Shown here: piece after piece, positions 25,026-34,673 of the stretch
How the letters are laid out: every line of letters starts with the position of its first letter
How positions within the stretch are numbered: the first letter of the stretch is position 1
Assembly: GCA_009833045.1 (NCBI GenBank)
Contig: WUUP01000003.1
Location: 124,001 to 188,000, forward strand
Length of the DNA: 64,000 nt
Source: Saprospirales bacterium GYS_P2D
Lineage (GTDB): Bacteria > Bacteroidota > Bacteroidia > Chitinophagales > Saprospiraceae
Reading direction: 5' to 3'
Program-made: the position numbers and the translations under genes
Notes under the pieces: model-generated
Database searches by the model: none
Told to the model about the DNA's origin: nothing
What the model saw: only the letters and a program-made list of their open reading frames with translations

Positions 25026-26744
25026 ATGCAGATAATCGAATCCCCAAAAGTATATGATGCGATCGTGGTCGGATCTGGTGCTGGAGGTGGTATGGCCGCT
25101 AATATACTCTCGGAGAATGGCCTCAAAGTAGCCGTAGTAGAGGCAGGGCCTTTCTTTGACCCAAAGGATCCAGCGACCATGACGCAACTCAAAAATCCAT
25201 GGGAGTCACCACGACGTGGTGCCAGTACTAAGCGTGCCTTTGGAGATTTTGATATGTCATGGGGCGATTGGGAGGTCGATGGAGAGCCATACACTACTGC
25301 GGAGGGCACCTCCTTCAAGTGGTGGCGAGCCAGAATGCTCGGAGGACGGACTAATCACTGGGGACGTATATCCTTACGATTTGGCCCGACAGACTTCAAA
25401 CATAAAGATGTCGATGGACTGGGCGAAAACTGGCCCATCAGCTATGATGAGATCAAACCTTACTATGATCGCCTTGATAAAATGATAGGCGTATTCGGTA
25501 CTAAAGAAGGACGATACAATGATCCTGATGGATTCTTCCTACCGCCTCCCAAACCTCGCCTACATGAGCTCTACTATATAAAGGGAGCTCGAAAAGCTGG
25601 AGTGCCTGTCATACCAAGTCGACTCTCCATACTGACTAAGCGAATCAATACGGAGCGAGGAGTTTGCTTCTACTGTAGTCAGTGCAATCGCTCATGCAAT
25701 GCCTACGCAGACTTTTCGGCTGGATCATGTCTAATATTCCCAGCTCAAAATAGTGGCGGTCAGATCGATCTCTACACCAATTGCATGGTCAAAAATGTGA
25801 CCACCGATGATGAGGGCTTGGCCACAGGGGTATCCTATATCAATAAAGAAGATCGCCAAGAATATCAGCTACGAGGCAAGACCGTAGTACTCGGTGCCTC
25901 TGCCTGTAGCTCCGCACGTATCCTGCTCAATAGTAAAAGCAAACAACATCCCAATGGTCTCGGTAATAGCAGCGATCATGTAGGTCGCTATCTCCATGAT
26001 AGTACAGGAGCGGGCATATCGGCTTTCGTCCCATCGCTCATGGATCGTAAAGTGTACAATGAGGATGGTGTAGGAGGTATGCATGTCTACTCACCATGGT
26101 GGGGAGACAATAGTAAACTGGACTTTCCGAGAGGCTATCACATCGAGGTATGGGGAGGCATGGGTATGCCGGCCTATGGATTTGGCTACAATGTCGATGC
26201 CATGAATAAATACATCGGTGGCGAAGTAGGAGGCTATGGCACTAAACTCAGAAAGGATGTCAAGCGATTTTATGGTGCTGTCATGGGCATGGCAGGCCGT
26301 GGAGAGGCTGTAGCACGGTATGACAATCGATGTGAGATCGACCCAGACACGGTAGACCAGTGGGGAATTCCGGTGCTCAGATTTGACTATCGCTGGTCAG
26401 ACTATGAGCGTCTGCAGGCCAAGCATATGATCGAGACCTTTCAAGAGATCACGCACTCCATGGGCGGTATTGTACTCGGAGACCCTCCCGGCGCCGATAG
26501 AGACTATGGACTCGCAGCTCCTGGTGAGATCATCCATGAGGTAGGCACTACTCGTATGGGCGATGATCCTCGCAGCTCAGTGACTAACAAATATCAGCAG
26601 CTTCATGACGCCAAAAATGTATACATCGTAGATGCGGGACCATTCGTATCTCAAGCAGACAAAAACTGTACATGGACGATCATGGCACTCAGCATGAGAG
26701 CCTCAGAGCATATCGTCAGCGAACTCAAAAAAATGAACATATGA
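25026..26744 (+). CDS. GMC-family oxidoreductase (gluconate/glucose dehydrogenase large-subunit type)
   Basis: This 572-residue flavoprotein oxidises an alcohol group, probably of a sugar or cyclitol. The FAD-binding start is VVGSGAGGGMAANIL followed by VAVVEAGP. GGRTNHWGRISLRF lies near residue 110. The Cys-rich VCFYCSQCNRSC at about 220 resembles the cluster that binds an Fe-S centre in FAD-dependent glucose dehydrogenases. The catalytic His is in HEVGTTRMG and the Asn in DKNCTWTIMA. No export signal is seen in the protein itself. The partner gene overlaps by 4 bp and carries one, so hitchhiker export is plausible. The substrate is inferred only from the class and neighbours. Confidence 0.9.
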   Translation: MQIIESPKVYDAIVVGSGAGGGMAANILSENGLKVAVVEAGPFFDPKDPATMTQLKNPWESPRRGASTKRAFGDFDMSWGDWEVDGEPYTTAEGTSFKWWRARMLGGRTNHWGRISLRFGPTDFKHKDVDGLGENWPISYDEIKPYYDRLDKMIGVFGTKEGRYNDPDGFFLPPPKPRLHELYYIKGARKAGVPVIPSRLSILTKRINTERGVCFYCSQCNRSCNAYADFSAGSCLIFPAQNSGGQIDLYTNCMVKNVTTDDEGLATGVSYINKEDRQEYQLRGKTVVLGASACSSARILLNSKSKQHPNGLGNSSDHVGRYLHDSTGAGISAFVPSLMDRKVYNEDGVGGMHVYSPWWGDNSKLDFPRGYHIEVWGGMGMPAYGFGYNVDAMNKYIGGEVGGYGTKLRKDVKRFYGAVMGMAGRGEAVARYDNRCEIDPDTVDQWGIPVLRFDYRWSDYERLQAKHMIETFQEITHSMGGIVLGDPPGADRDYGLAAPGEIIHEVGTTRMGDDPRSSVTNKYQQLHDAKNVYIVDAGPFVSQADKNCTWTIMALSMRASEHIVSELKKMNI

Positions 26745-27460
26745 TGGACCGTAGAGAATCACTCAAAAGCTTACTCATCGGTGGGGTCGCAGGAGCATCT
26801 CTCGGAGTATCATCGTGCAAGCCGAATGAATCAAACACTGAGGCTCAATCCACTGTCAATGATGGCGGCGGCTATGGTCGCACACCATCGGAGATGGAGC
26901 ACGATCGCCGAGTCATGGCCGAGGAGTATCTGACTGAGCACGAGCTGGCCACTATCGCTGTACTGTGCGACATCATACTACCTGCCACTGAGACCGCAGG
27001 ATCGGCTACAGATGCAGAAGTGCCGGTATTCATAGACTTCATAGTGAAGGATCTCCCCTATCAGAAGCTACCTATGCGAGGAGGCATCATGTGGCTGGAT
27101 GCCGAATCTCGAAAGCGCTATGATCGCTCATTCGTAGATCTCAATGACGCTCAGCAAATAGCTATCGTGGATGACATCGCCTATCCAGATCCAGACGGGG
27201 AGCGGCCAGAGATGGGACCGGGTATTAAGTTTTTCTCGCTGATGCGAAATCTCACCCTCACTGGATACTATACCACTAAGATGGGATTTGACGATCTCGG
27301 CTATGCCGGCAATCGACCAAATCTCTGGGATGGAGTTCCTGAGGATGTATTAGCAGAGCATGATGTAGACTATGATCCAGAGTGGATCGCTAAGTGTATC
27401 AATCATGACACTCGAGAAGAAGTCGCTCAGTGGGACGATGATGGTAATCTGCTCAACTAA
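26741..27460 (+). CDS. Gluconate 2-dehydrogenase subunit 3 family protein (Tat-type signal)
   Basis: This protein of about 239 residues is the small companion of the GMC dehydrogenase. The N-terminus (DRRESLKSLLIGGVAGASLG, then VSSC) combines a twin-arginine-like motif with a lipobox. LTEHELATIAVLCDIILPA, near residue 60, is the typical subunit 3 opening. GYYTTKMGFDDLGYAGN is a conserved later block. It probably supports folding, export or membrane attachment of the catalytic subunit. Its ATG overlaps the dehydrogenase stop (ATGA). A cytochrome subunit is not encoded next to it. Confidence 0.88.
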   Translation: MMDRRESLKSLLIGGVAGASLGVSSCKPNESNTEAQSTVNDGGGYGRTPSEMEHDRRVMAEEYLTEHELATIAVLCDIILPATETAGSATDAEVPVFIDFIVKDLPYQKLPMRGGIMWLDAESRKRYDRSFVDLNDAQQIAIVDDIAYPDPDGERPEMGPGIKFFSLMRNLTLTGYYTTKMGFDDLGYAGNRPNLWDGVPEDVLAEHDVDYDPEWIAKCINHDTREEVAQWDDDGNLLN

Positions 27461-27469
27461 TCAATCAAC

Positions 27470-28237
27470 ATGTCTATACGTCCATACATATTAGCAGAGA
27501 CTAACTGGAAACACCTCCGAGAAGCGGAGGTCGATCTGGCTATACTGCCCTGGGGAGCGACAGAAGCACATAACTATCACCTACCTTATGCAACAGATAT
27601 AATCGAGGCAGATCATATAGCTGCTGAGGCAGCCCGTATCTGCTATGAGCGAGGCGGAAATGTCATCGTCCTGCCCACTATTCCTTTTGGCGTAAATACA
27701 GGGCAGAAAGATATCTATCTGGATATCAATCTATATCCCAGCACCCAGCTACTGATATTGGACAATATCATAGAAGTCCTCAATCGTCAGGGCATATATA
27801 AGCTCGTAGTATTCAATAGTCATGGAGGTAATGAATTTAAAACCATGCTGCGAGAGCTGGGGGCCAAGTATCCGCAGATGATGCTCATACAGACACATTG
27901 GTTTAAGGCACTGGATAAGTCAGCATATTTTGAAAATGAAGGAGATCATGCAGACGAGATGGAGACCTCTCTCATCATGCATCTACGACCCGAGCTCGTA
28001 TTACCTCTGGATCAAGCTGGTGACGGCTCAGCAAAAGCCCCTAAGATCAAAGGCCTTCAGGAAGGATGGGCATGGCGAGAGCGACCATGGAGCAACATCA
28101 CAAAAGATACGGGTGTAGGGGATCCATCCCTTTCCACTGCAGCCAAAGGCGAAAAATTCTTTACAGATGTTACTCAGAAAATTGGGGACTTCTTTTATGA
28201 ATTGTCAATTTGCGATCCTGACAAACTTTATATTTAA
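27470..28237 (+). CDS. Creatininase-family amidohydrolase
   Basis: This 255-residue protein has the creatininase fold markers. LPWGATEAHNYHLPYATDII supplies metal ligands Glu, His and Asp. VVFNSHGGNEFK is the family's 'NgHGGN' block, and GDHADEMETS contains the HAxExE ligand cluster. Members hydrolyse cyclic amides or formamides, and many act in cofactor or sugar-derivative metabolism, so creatinine need not be the substrate. It starts 9 bp after the dehydrogenase small subunit and probably belongs to the same transcript. Confidence 0.88.
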   Translation: MSIRPYILAETNWKHLREAEVDLAILPWGATEAHNYHLPYATDIIEADHIAAEAARICYERGGNVIVLPTIPFGVNTGQKDIYLDINLYPSTQLLILDNIIEVLNRQGIYKLVVFNSHGGNEFKTMLRELGAKYPQMMLIQTHWFKALDKSAYFENEGDHADEMETSLIMHLRPELVLPLDQAGDGSAKAPKIKGLQEGWAWRERPWSNITKDTGVGDPSLSTAAKGEKFFTDVTQKIGDFFYELSICDPDKLYI

Positions 28238-28286
28238 ATCGAAATAGTCGTATTTTTCACACTTTGGGAAAAATAATAAAAGTCGT

Positions 28287-30119
28287 ATGAAAAACAATTT
28301 ACATGCAGCTAAGGCCGCAGTCTTAGCCCTTATATTTTTCTCTGCATCTACCACCTATGCTCAATGTCCCACACTGATATGGTCCGACGAATTTGATGGC
28401 GAGGACCTTAATACTGACTACTGGTCTTATCAGATCGGCGATGGATGTAATATCAATCTCTGTGGATGGGGAAATAATGAGCTCCAATATTATACTAATG
28501 AGAACACAGAAGTCTCTGATGGCACACTCAAGATCTATGCTAAGCGAGAGACTCGTGGCTCGAGAGACTACACCTCTACCCGTATCCGGACGATCGATAA
28601 AGTCGATATCCGCTATGGTCGCATAGAGGCCAGACTCAAGATGCCTATCGGCCAGGGAATATGGCCTGCACTATGGATGCTACCCACTGATGAGGTCTAT
28701 GGATTTTGGCCACAGAGCGGTGAGATCGACATCATGGAGTATCTCGGCCATGAGCCTGAGGTGATCCATGGCACCCTACACTTTGGCCAGCCAGCACCGA
28801 GTAATCAGTCTACCACAGCGAGTTTTCAGCTCACTGAGGGAGATTTTCACAATGAGTGGCACGACTATGCCATGGAGTGGGAGTCGGACGCTATACGCTG
28901 GTACATCGATGGCTATCTATACAGCGAAAAAACACCTGCAGATATGAATGGTCAGCGATGGCCTTTTGTCCAAGATTTTCATTTTGTGATTAATATGGCG
29001 GTGGGAGGCAATTGGCCAGGGAGCCCTGATGGTACTACTCAGTTTCCGCAGACCTATGAGATCGACTATCTCCGAGTATATGACCTGGCCGACCAGCCGC
29101 ATCTCAGTGGCCCTCAGCAAGTAGCAAATATGGCCAGTGGTACGAAATACAGCATCGCAAATCTCCCGGATGACGCATCCGTGAGATGGTCAGTACCATC
29201 TTCAGCTACGATCATCGACGGACAGGGCAGCTCTACGATCACTGTAGATTGGCAGTCCTCGGGTGGCACTGTCAACGCAGCCATCAGCAATGAGTGTGGA
29301 GAATCAAGCTACGAAGTACGAGTAGAAGTCGAGGCAGCGACTGCCAGCGAATCAGTATTAGAAAACTTTGATCAAGCCGCTCGTATCACAAAGACTTTTA
29401 GCACCGGTCAGCTATCAGAAGAGATAGAAAATCCTGGCTCTAATGATATCAATGACTCGGCTTTATCAGGCTCATATGTGCGCAACAGTAGCGAGCAGTA
29501 TGATGTCTTAGTCTATGACATCAGTGAGGTCAGTGATGCCTCCGATTTCGTCTCGGGTGAGAAGCGATTCGTCATGGATGTATATAGTACTGCACCTGTC
29601 GGGACTGAGATTTTGCTACAGCTCGAAAACAAAACATCAGCTCAGCCAAATAACTATCCCTCTGGTCGGCATAGCCGCTACTCAGTCAACACTACTACCC
29701 AAAATGAATGGGAACGCCTGACATTCAGCTATATAGATAGACCGGACCAAGGTCTATCTGATCAAGCGATAGATCAGCTCATCCTTCTTTTCTCACCGGA
29801 TTCATTCGACGGATCGACCTATTATTTTGATAATTTTGAGATCTATAGTGAAGTATCAACATCTACTGTCGAAATAGACTATGGAGTCGAAGTATCGCCG
29901 AATCCTGTGTCAAACATCCTTCAGATAAATACTGATGGCTCTGCAGATATAGAGCGTCTCAGGATATCCGATAGATCAGGGCGTATGATCCGAGATTACT
30001 CTGAGGTCAATGATAGTCTCTATCAGATCTCTACTGCTGACTGGCAGTCAGGACTCTACTATATCGAAATCATCATGAGCGATCAGCAGCGTCTGGTCAA
30101 GACTATTTTGAAAAAATAA
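28287..30119 (+). CDS. Secreted GH16 beta-glucanase (laminarinase type) with T9SS sorting domain
   Basis: This 610-residue enzyme cleaves beta-1,3 or beta-1,3/1,4 glucans outside the cell. The signal peptide ends near TYAQ (residue 25). The GH16 domain (about 30-272) has the catalytic GEIDIMEY, with nucleophile Glu146, Asp148 and acid/base Glu151. Residues 275-350 form a PKD/Ig-like domain. A beta-sandwich of carbohydrate-binding type (about 355-520) follows. The end is a T9SS sorting domain with VEVSPNPVSNILQINTDG. Laminarin is the likely substrate from the family, but this is inference. Confidence 0.92.
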   Translation: MKNNLHAAKAAVLALIFFSASTTYAQCPTLIWSDEFDGEDLNTDYWSYQIGDGCNINLCGWGNNELQYYTNENTEVSDGTLKIYAKRETRGSRDYTSTRIRTIDKVDIRYGRIEARLKMPIGQGIWPALWMLPTDEVYGFWPQSGEIDIMEYLGHEPEVIHGTLHFGQPAPSNQSTTASFQLTEGDFHNEWHDYAMEWESDAIRWYIDGYLYSEKTPADMNGQRWPFVQDFHFVINMAVGGNWPGSPDGTTQFPQTYEIDYLRVYDLADQPHLSGPQQVANMASGTKYSIANLPDDASVRWSVPSSATIIDGQGSSTITVDWQSSGGTVNAAISNECGESSYEVRVEVEAATASESVLENFDQAARITKTFSTGQLSEEIENPGSNDINDSALSGSYVRNSSEQYDVLVYDISEVSDASDFVSGEKRFVMDVYSTAPVGTEILLQLENKTSAQPNNYPSGRHSRYSVNTTTQNEWERLTFSYIDRPDQGLSDQAIDQLILLFSPDSFDGSTYYFDNFEIYSEVSTSTVEIDYGVEVSPNPVSNILQINTDGSADIERLRISDRSGRMIRDYSEVNDSLYQISTADWQSGLYYIEIIMSDQQRLVKTILKK

Positions 30120-30134
30120 AATGCATCAACCATT

Positions 30135-31589
30135 ATGAAAGCTAATAACAATAGCAGAAGAGAATTCATAAAAAACAGCACGACAGCGGCTGCAGGATTT
30201 ATGATCGTACCGAGATATGTACTCGGCGGAGTGGGTTATACAGCTCCATCAGATCGGCTCAATATTGCTGCTATCGGAGCGGGTGGCAAAGGGCACTCCG
30301 ATATTATTAATGCTTGGTCAAATGGAGTGAACAATGTCGTGGCGCTCTGCGATGTGGACATCAATATGGCCCAGGGAGCTCGTGAGAAATTTCCAAAGGC
30401 AAAATTTTACAAAGACTATCGACAGATGCTCGAGCAGCAGTCTGATATAGATGCAGTCACCATATCTGCACCAGATCATATCCATGGTGTAGCGGCTATG
30501 GCTGCCATGCAGATGGGTAAGCATGTCTATGTACAAAAGCCTCTCACTCATAATATAGCAGAAGCCAGAAAGCTCACCGAGTCCGCTCGAGAATACAAAA
30601 TCGTATCTCAAATGGGTAACCAAGGAGCCTCAAATCCGGGTCAAGAACAAATGGCTAAATGGTACGACGCAGGGCTCATAGGCGAGGTGCATACCGTACA
30701 TGTCTGGACCAATCGTCCCGTATGGCCACAAGGGATCCCAGTACCGACTGAGTATCCGCCAAGACCAGAGCACCTCAGTGCCTCAGATTGGGATCTATTC
30801 ATCGGGCCAGCTCAGATAGTAGACTATCATCCGCTATACCATCCATTCAAATGGAGAGGCTGGTGGAATTTTGGTACCGGAGCACTCGGCGATATGGGTT
30901 GTCACCTGATCGACGTACCATTCAGACTACTGCACTTAGGATATCCGACTGAGGTCGAATGTAGTGTCGGTCAAGTATTCAAGAGAGACTGGGTGCCTGA
31001 ATATATCCCAGAAGGATGCCCTCCAAGTAGTAGCGTTCAGCTAAAATTTGACGCTACGGATAAGAATCCTCGATCGATCAAATTTAACTGGTCAGATGGA
31101 GGCATCAGACCGTTTCATCCAGACCTCATCCCGGCGGATCACGACCTCGGCGAAGAAGGTAGCGGTAACGGTGTCATCATCGAAGGCACAAAAGGGGTCA
31201 TGACCTGCGGCACCTATGGCCGAGTCCCAAGACTCTACACTACCGACGGTGATTATAGAGAAATGGAAGAGAACTTCGAGAGTGCTAATCCTTATATTGA
31301 TATGCCAGAATTTGGTCATCAGCATGCATGGGGCGAAGCTTGCAAAGCAGGCTATATGAGTAAAGAGCATAAGTCGCTGACTTCCTCATTTGACTATGCA
31401 GGCCCGATGACTGAGACCGTCCTCATGGGCAATCTCGCCATACGTAGCTATGCACTCAGAGATAAGAAGAATAATTACCCAGGCCGTAAAAAGCTACTCT
31501 GGGATGGTGAGAATATGAAAATCACCAACTTCGAAGAAGCTAACCAGTACGTAGGTAGAGAATACCGTGACGGATGGTCTATGGGATAG
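30135..31589 (+). CDS. Gfo/Idh/MocA-family oxidoreductase with Tat signal
   Basis: This 484-residue NAD(P)-dependent oxidoreductase has an N-terminal Tat signal (SRREFIKNSTTAAAGFMIVP). The Rossmann fold follows, with NIAAIGAGGKGHSDI. AVTISAPDHIHGVAAMAAMQ and GKHVYVQKPLTHN carry the family's Lys-Pro active-site motif. The C-terminal alpha/beta domain includes TGALGDMGCHLIDVPFRLL. Tat-exported members of this group are common in Bacteroidota and Planctomycetota, and some act as glycosidases or sugar dehydrogenases. It follows the GH16 gene by 15 bp and a terminator ends the block. Confidence 0.9.
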   Translation: MKANNNSRREFIKNSTTAAAGFMIVPRYVLGGVGYTAPSDRLNIAAIGAGGKGHSDIINAWSNGVNNVVALCDVDINMAQGAREKFPKAKFYKDYRQMLEQQSDIDAVTISAPDHIHGVAAMAAMQMGKHVYVQKPLTHNIAEARKLTESAREYKIVSQMGNQGASNPGQEQMAKWYDAGLIGEVHTVHVWTNRPVWPQGIPVPTEYPPRPEHLSASDWDLFIGPAQIVDYHPLYHPFKWRGWWNFGTGALGDMGCHLIDVPFRLLHLGYPTEVECSVGQVFKRDWVPEYIPEGCPPSSSVQLKFDATDKNPRSIKFNWSDGGIRPFHPDLIPADHDLGEEGSGNGVIIEGTKGVMTCGTYGRVPRLYTTDGDYREMEENFESANPYIDMPEFGHQHAWGEACKAGYMSKEHKSLTSSFDYAGPMTETVLMGNLAIRSYALRDKKNNYPGRKKLLWDGENMKITNFEEANQYVGREYRDGWSMG

Positions 31590-31614
31590 CCTATACTTAA
31601 CAAGAATATATCAT

Positions 31615-31646
31615 GGCGATGCGTTATTTACGTATCGCCTTTTTTA
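31615..31646 (+). terminator. Terminator of the GMC-to-oxidoreductase gene block
   Basis: A ten-base stem with one G-T wobble (31615-31624 with 31630-31639), loop TATTT, is followed by TTTTTTT. It lies 26 bp past the oxidoreductase stop. Confidence 0.88.
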
Positions 31647-31680
31647 TTTTTAGACTTTTTACTTGTAAAACGTACAGAGT

Positions 31681-32397
31681 ATGAAACAGATAATAACAAT
31701 TCTCCTTGCAGCCCTATTGATATCATGTAATGCAGAAAAAGAGAAAATGCTCTCTGCCTACGAGCCTATGTATGATGCATACTGCTCAGGGGACTTTCAG
31801 GCTGTCTACGAGGCTCTCGATCAAGAATCTCAGACACTCATACAGCGTCTGGTCAATAATGAAACCCCTGATAGTCTCATACAGATCGGCAAAGACTATG
31901 GCCTCCCTAATCTTGCTGTGATCAAATATGTCTACTATCCTTCTGACAAAGATGACCCCAATGAAGCGTATGACTTCTTACCCTTCTTGGGCTATCTCGG
32001 AGTATCCTTTCTCAATCCTGTGGAGACCTTCAGCCTGTACCCTGAGCGCTCACGGGTAGGTGATGAAAACTTCGTCACACTGCAAAAAATGGTAGCTGGC
32101 GGCTATCGCCATGTGGAGTGGCTCAAGTACACGCTCGAGGGAGAAGAGTACAAGCTCAATCTACCCTATGTGCTCAGACTCAACGAACCATTCTTCAGAG
32201 ATATGGTCTACAATGACATCAATCGTCTGGAAGTAGGAAAAGACTTCAAATACGAAGACCTTTACAAAAACTATAAAAACTACCGAGATATCAATTTTGC
32301 CAAGAAATTCATCGCTGAGAGCTGTGCTGCAAAAGGTGCTGAGGCCGAGGCAGCGAAAGAAGCTACTTCTGAAGCGAAACGTGATACTGAAGAGTAG
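31681..32397 (+). CDS. Hypothetical lipoprotein
   Basis: This 238-residue protein is not recognised. The signal peptide ends in a lipobox (LLISC, Cys16). The body is soluble and mixed helical, with AYCSGDFQAVYEALDQ early and EVGKDFKYEDLYKNYKNYRD late. The C-terminal 20 residues are rich in Ala, Glu and Lys. It stands alone after a terminator and before REP-like repeats. Confidence 0.7.
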   Translation: MKQIITILLAALLISCNAEKEKMLSAYEPMYDAYCSGDFQAVYEALDQESQTLIQRLVNNETPDSLIQIGKDYGLPNLAVIKYVYYPSDKDDPNEAYDFLPFLGYLGVSFLNPVETFSLYPERSRVGDENFVTLQKMVAGGYRHVEWLKYTLEGEEYKLNLPYVLRLNEPFFRDMVYNDINRLEVGKDFKYEDLYKNYKNYRDINFAKKFIAESCAAKGAEAEAAKEATSEAKRDTEE

Positions 32398-32423
32398 TTT
32401 AAGGGACCTTTCTCTTTGACTAT

Positions 32424-32498
32424 AATTTCGACCAGCAGTAGAAATACTGTGACTGGTGGAGAAGACTGTTATACCTACATCATAAGATCAAGATTAGT
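32424..32498 (+). repeat. REP-like repeat, copy A
   Basis: ATTTCGACCAGCAGTAGAAA begins a degenerate unit of about 75 bp whose better-preserved copy is at 32644-32722. The TTTCGACCnnnGGGAGAAAT pattern is a common dispersed intergenic repeat in Bacteroidota. The 461-bp gap between genes (32398-32858) is made largely of these repeats. Confidence 0.55.
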
Positions 32499-32580
32499 AA
32501 CATTCCACTTATCTTTCAGAGTGGTTTTAACTCTATAACTAACCTGTGTAAACGTTTGCCACACACCTCCGATGTCAAAA

Positions 32581-32617
32581 GATATCTCCTTCGTGCCTCA
32601 GTCGATATGACAATAAA
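32581..32617 (-). repeat. REP-like repeat, copy C (inverted relative to copies A and B)
   Basis: This 37-bp unit matches 34674-34710 at 33 of 37 positions in the same orientation. Its CGATATGACA arm can pair with TGTCATTTCG of copy B (9 of 10), so the two form a hairpin. Confidence 0.65.
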
Positions 32618-32643
32618 ACGGACGATTTGTAAAATTCTCTTGC

Positions 32644-32722
32644 TGTCATTTCGACCGCAGGGAGAAATACTATGACAGGCGGAGAATAAAGCCATACTAT
32701 GGTTAATGAAACTGAGATTAGG
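32644..32722 (+). repeat. REP-like repeat, copy B
   Basis: TGTCATTTCGACCGCAGGGA starts the best-preserved unit. Its downstream part also aligns with copy A (AGAAATACT, then GACnGGnGGAGAA). It lies about 140 bp before the sulfite dehydrogenase start. Confidence 0.6.
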
Positions 32723-32858
32723 CTACAAGAATCATATTCCTGCACTATTCTCAATACCATTACAAATCCCAACAATCCGTCTTCTCATCCACGCATTAGA
32801 GTCAAAGCATTATATTCATACTGCGAGAATAATATGTCCAACTTGAATCGAGCGCTCT

Positions 32859-34070
32859 ATGTCAAAAAGAAGGAAATTCTTAAAACAATCTGCCCTATAC
32901 ACTACTGCTACCATCATGGGAGCAAGAGTAGTATTCGCTGAAAATTTGCCGAAAGGCATGAAATACATAGGGCTCAGTGAAGACATACCTGGCAAGCATC
33001 CTGACATGATAGTACTCAATGATCGACCGATCAACATGGAGACACCTGCTCACCTACTCAATGATGCGCTGACACCTAATGATCGTTTTTTCGTCAGAAA
33101 TAATGGTCTACCACCAAGCAAAGTGGATCCCGCTACATGGCAACTCGAAATCTCAGGAGAATCTGCCAAGCAAACAAAAAACTACAGCCTCGAGGATCTC
33201 AAAACCAAATTTGAACAGGTAAGCTATCAGATCACCCTCGAGTGCGGTGGCAATGGTCGCAAAGAATACAATCCACCAGCAAAAGGGAATCAATGGGGCA
33301 CTGGCGCCGTCGGATGTGCCAAGTGGACTGGTGTGCGACTACGAGATGTACTCCAAGATGTAGGGGTGAAATCAAATGCGGTATACATTGGATACTACGG
33401 AGCAGATATACACCTATCGGGCGACCCCAATAAAGATCCCATCAGTCGAGGCGTCCCCATCTCAAAGGCCATGGAAGCAGAAAGCATGATCGCATGGGCT
33501 ATGAACGATGAGGATATCCCATTGCTTAATGGCTATCCGCTCAGATTAGTATTCGGAGGATATCCAGCATCCTGCTCAGGCAAGTGGCTCGAAAAAATCG
33601 TAATCCGTGACAAGGTGCATGATGGTCAAAAAATGACTGGCTCCTCCTATCGTGTCCCTTGCCATCCTGTCGCACCAGGAGCAAAAGTGCCAGATGAAAA
33701 TATGTGCATCATCGAGGAGATGCCCGTCAAATCACTCATCACCTATCCTATGACTGGAGCGACGATAAAGCTCAGCCAGCGACTACCTATCCAAGGTCAT
33801 GCTTGGACTTCAGCTGATCAAATTAAGCGAGTGGAGTATTCTATCGATTTTGGGTCATCATGGAAAGCTTGCCAGATTTCATCAGCGACTAATAGATTCG
33901 CTTGGCAGCAATTCAAGGCAGAGATTATTTTCCCAGAAAGAGGATACTACGAGGTGTGGGCTCGAGCGACAGACTCAGATGGCCGCACACAACCGATGAT
34001 CCTACCCGGGTGGAATCCCAAAGGATATCTCAACAATGCCTGTCATCGCATAGCTATCAAAGTATCCTAA
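32859..34070 (+). CDS. Molybdopterin sulfite oxidase/dehydrogenase (SorA-like)
   Basis: This 403-residue enzyme should oxidise sulfite to sulfate in the periplasm using a molybdopterin cofactor. The N-terminus is a Tat signal (SKRRKFLKQSALYTTATIMG). ITLECGGNGR holds the Mo-ligating Cys129. GAVGCAKWTGVRLRDVL and YPLRLVFGGYPASCSGKWLE are family blocks of the Moco domain. The C-terminal part is the Ig-like dimerisation domain (KRVEYSIDFGSSWKACQI). A cytochrome c gene starts two bases after the stop, as in SorAB systems. Sulfite is the likely substrate; an MsrP-like protein repair role is less likely given the dimerisation domain. Confidence 0.9.
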   Translation: MSKRRKFLKQSALYTTATIMGARVVFAENLPKGMKYIGLSEDIPGKHPDMIVLNDRPINMETPAHLLNDALTPNDRFFVRNNGLPPSKVDPATWQLEISGESAKQTKNYSLEDLKTKFEQVSYQITLECGGNGRKEYNPPAKGNQWGTGAVGCAKWTGVRLRDVLQDVGVKSNAVYIGYYGADIHLSGDPNKDPISRGVPISKAMEAESMIAWAMNDEDIPLLNGYPLRLVFGGYPASCSGKWLEKIVIRDKVHDGQKMTGSSYRVPCHPVAPGAKVPDENMCIIEEMPVKSLITYPMTGATIKLSQRLPIQGHAWTSADQIKRVEYSIDFGSSWKACQISSATNRFAWQQFKAEIIFPERGYYEVWARATDSDGRTQPMILPGWNPKGYLNNACHRIAIKVS

Positions 34071-34071
34071 T

Positions 34072-34596
34072 ATGCCTCAGCAGCCTGATGAATATTCATT
34101 ACTGAATGCCTTGATGTCCCTGATCTACCTGTTATTAGGAGTCATTATCATAGCGCTCGGATACCTGACCATGGGTGATATGATCGATTGGCAGACAGCC
34201 CAAAAGAGGTATACCCACGAAGAGCTACAAGCTCTCACAGAGGACAGAAAAGCACTCCGGGAGCAATCAAGATCCGAAGAATGGGATAGAATAGAAAACG
34301 GCATCCATGTGAATACTGGACTCAAAGCAGGCAAGCATCTGGATATAGTGATCAGCAGCTGCACCTCCTGTCACTCCGCTAAGCTCATCACCCAAAATAG
34401 AGCTTCACGAGCAGGCTGGAAGCAAATGATCGACTGGATGCAAGAGACCCAAGGCCTCCAAGACTTAGGACGCTCAGAGGGTAAGATACTTGACTATCTG
34501 GCAGCGCACTACGCTCCAACTCACGTCGGCCGCCGACAAAATCTGGACGTGGACGCCATAAAGTGGTATGTATTGGAGCTGGAAGGAGATGAGTGA
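34072..34596 (+). CDS. Membrane-anchored monohaem cytochrome c, electron acceptor of the sulfite dehydrogenase
   Basis: This 174-residue protein has one N-terminal transmembrane anchor (about 12-34, LMSLIYLLLGVIIIALGYL) and a single haem-binding site, CTSCH (Cys97, Cys100, His101). A candidate axial Met is in WKQMIDWMQ. It lies 1 bp after the sulfite oxidase gene and is probably the SorB-like electron carrier to the respiratory chain. The region 36-90 is helical and charged. The pairing is seen in the sequence; the electron route is inferred. Confidence 0.88.
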   Translation: MPQQPDEYSLLNALMSLIYLLLGVIIIALGYLTMGDMIDWQTAQKRYTHEELQALTEDRKALREQSRSEEWDRIENGIHVNTGLKAGKHLDIVISSCTSCHSAKLITQNRASRAGWKQMIDWMQETQGLQDLGRSEGKILDYLAAHYAPTHVGRRQNLDVDAIKWYVLELEGDE

Positions 34597-34673
34597 GCGC
34601 TCACCATTATCTCTGAGAGCGGCTGTAGCTCTAATTTGTATACTACTTAGCCCACATCCCTTCGAGGCCAGCA

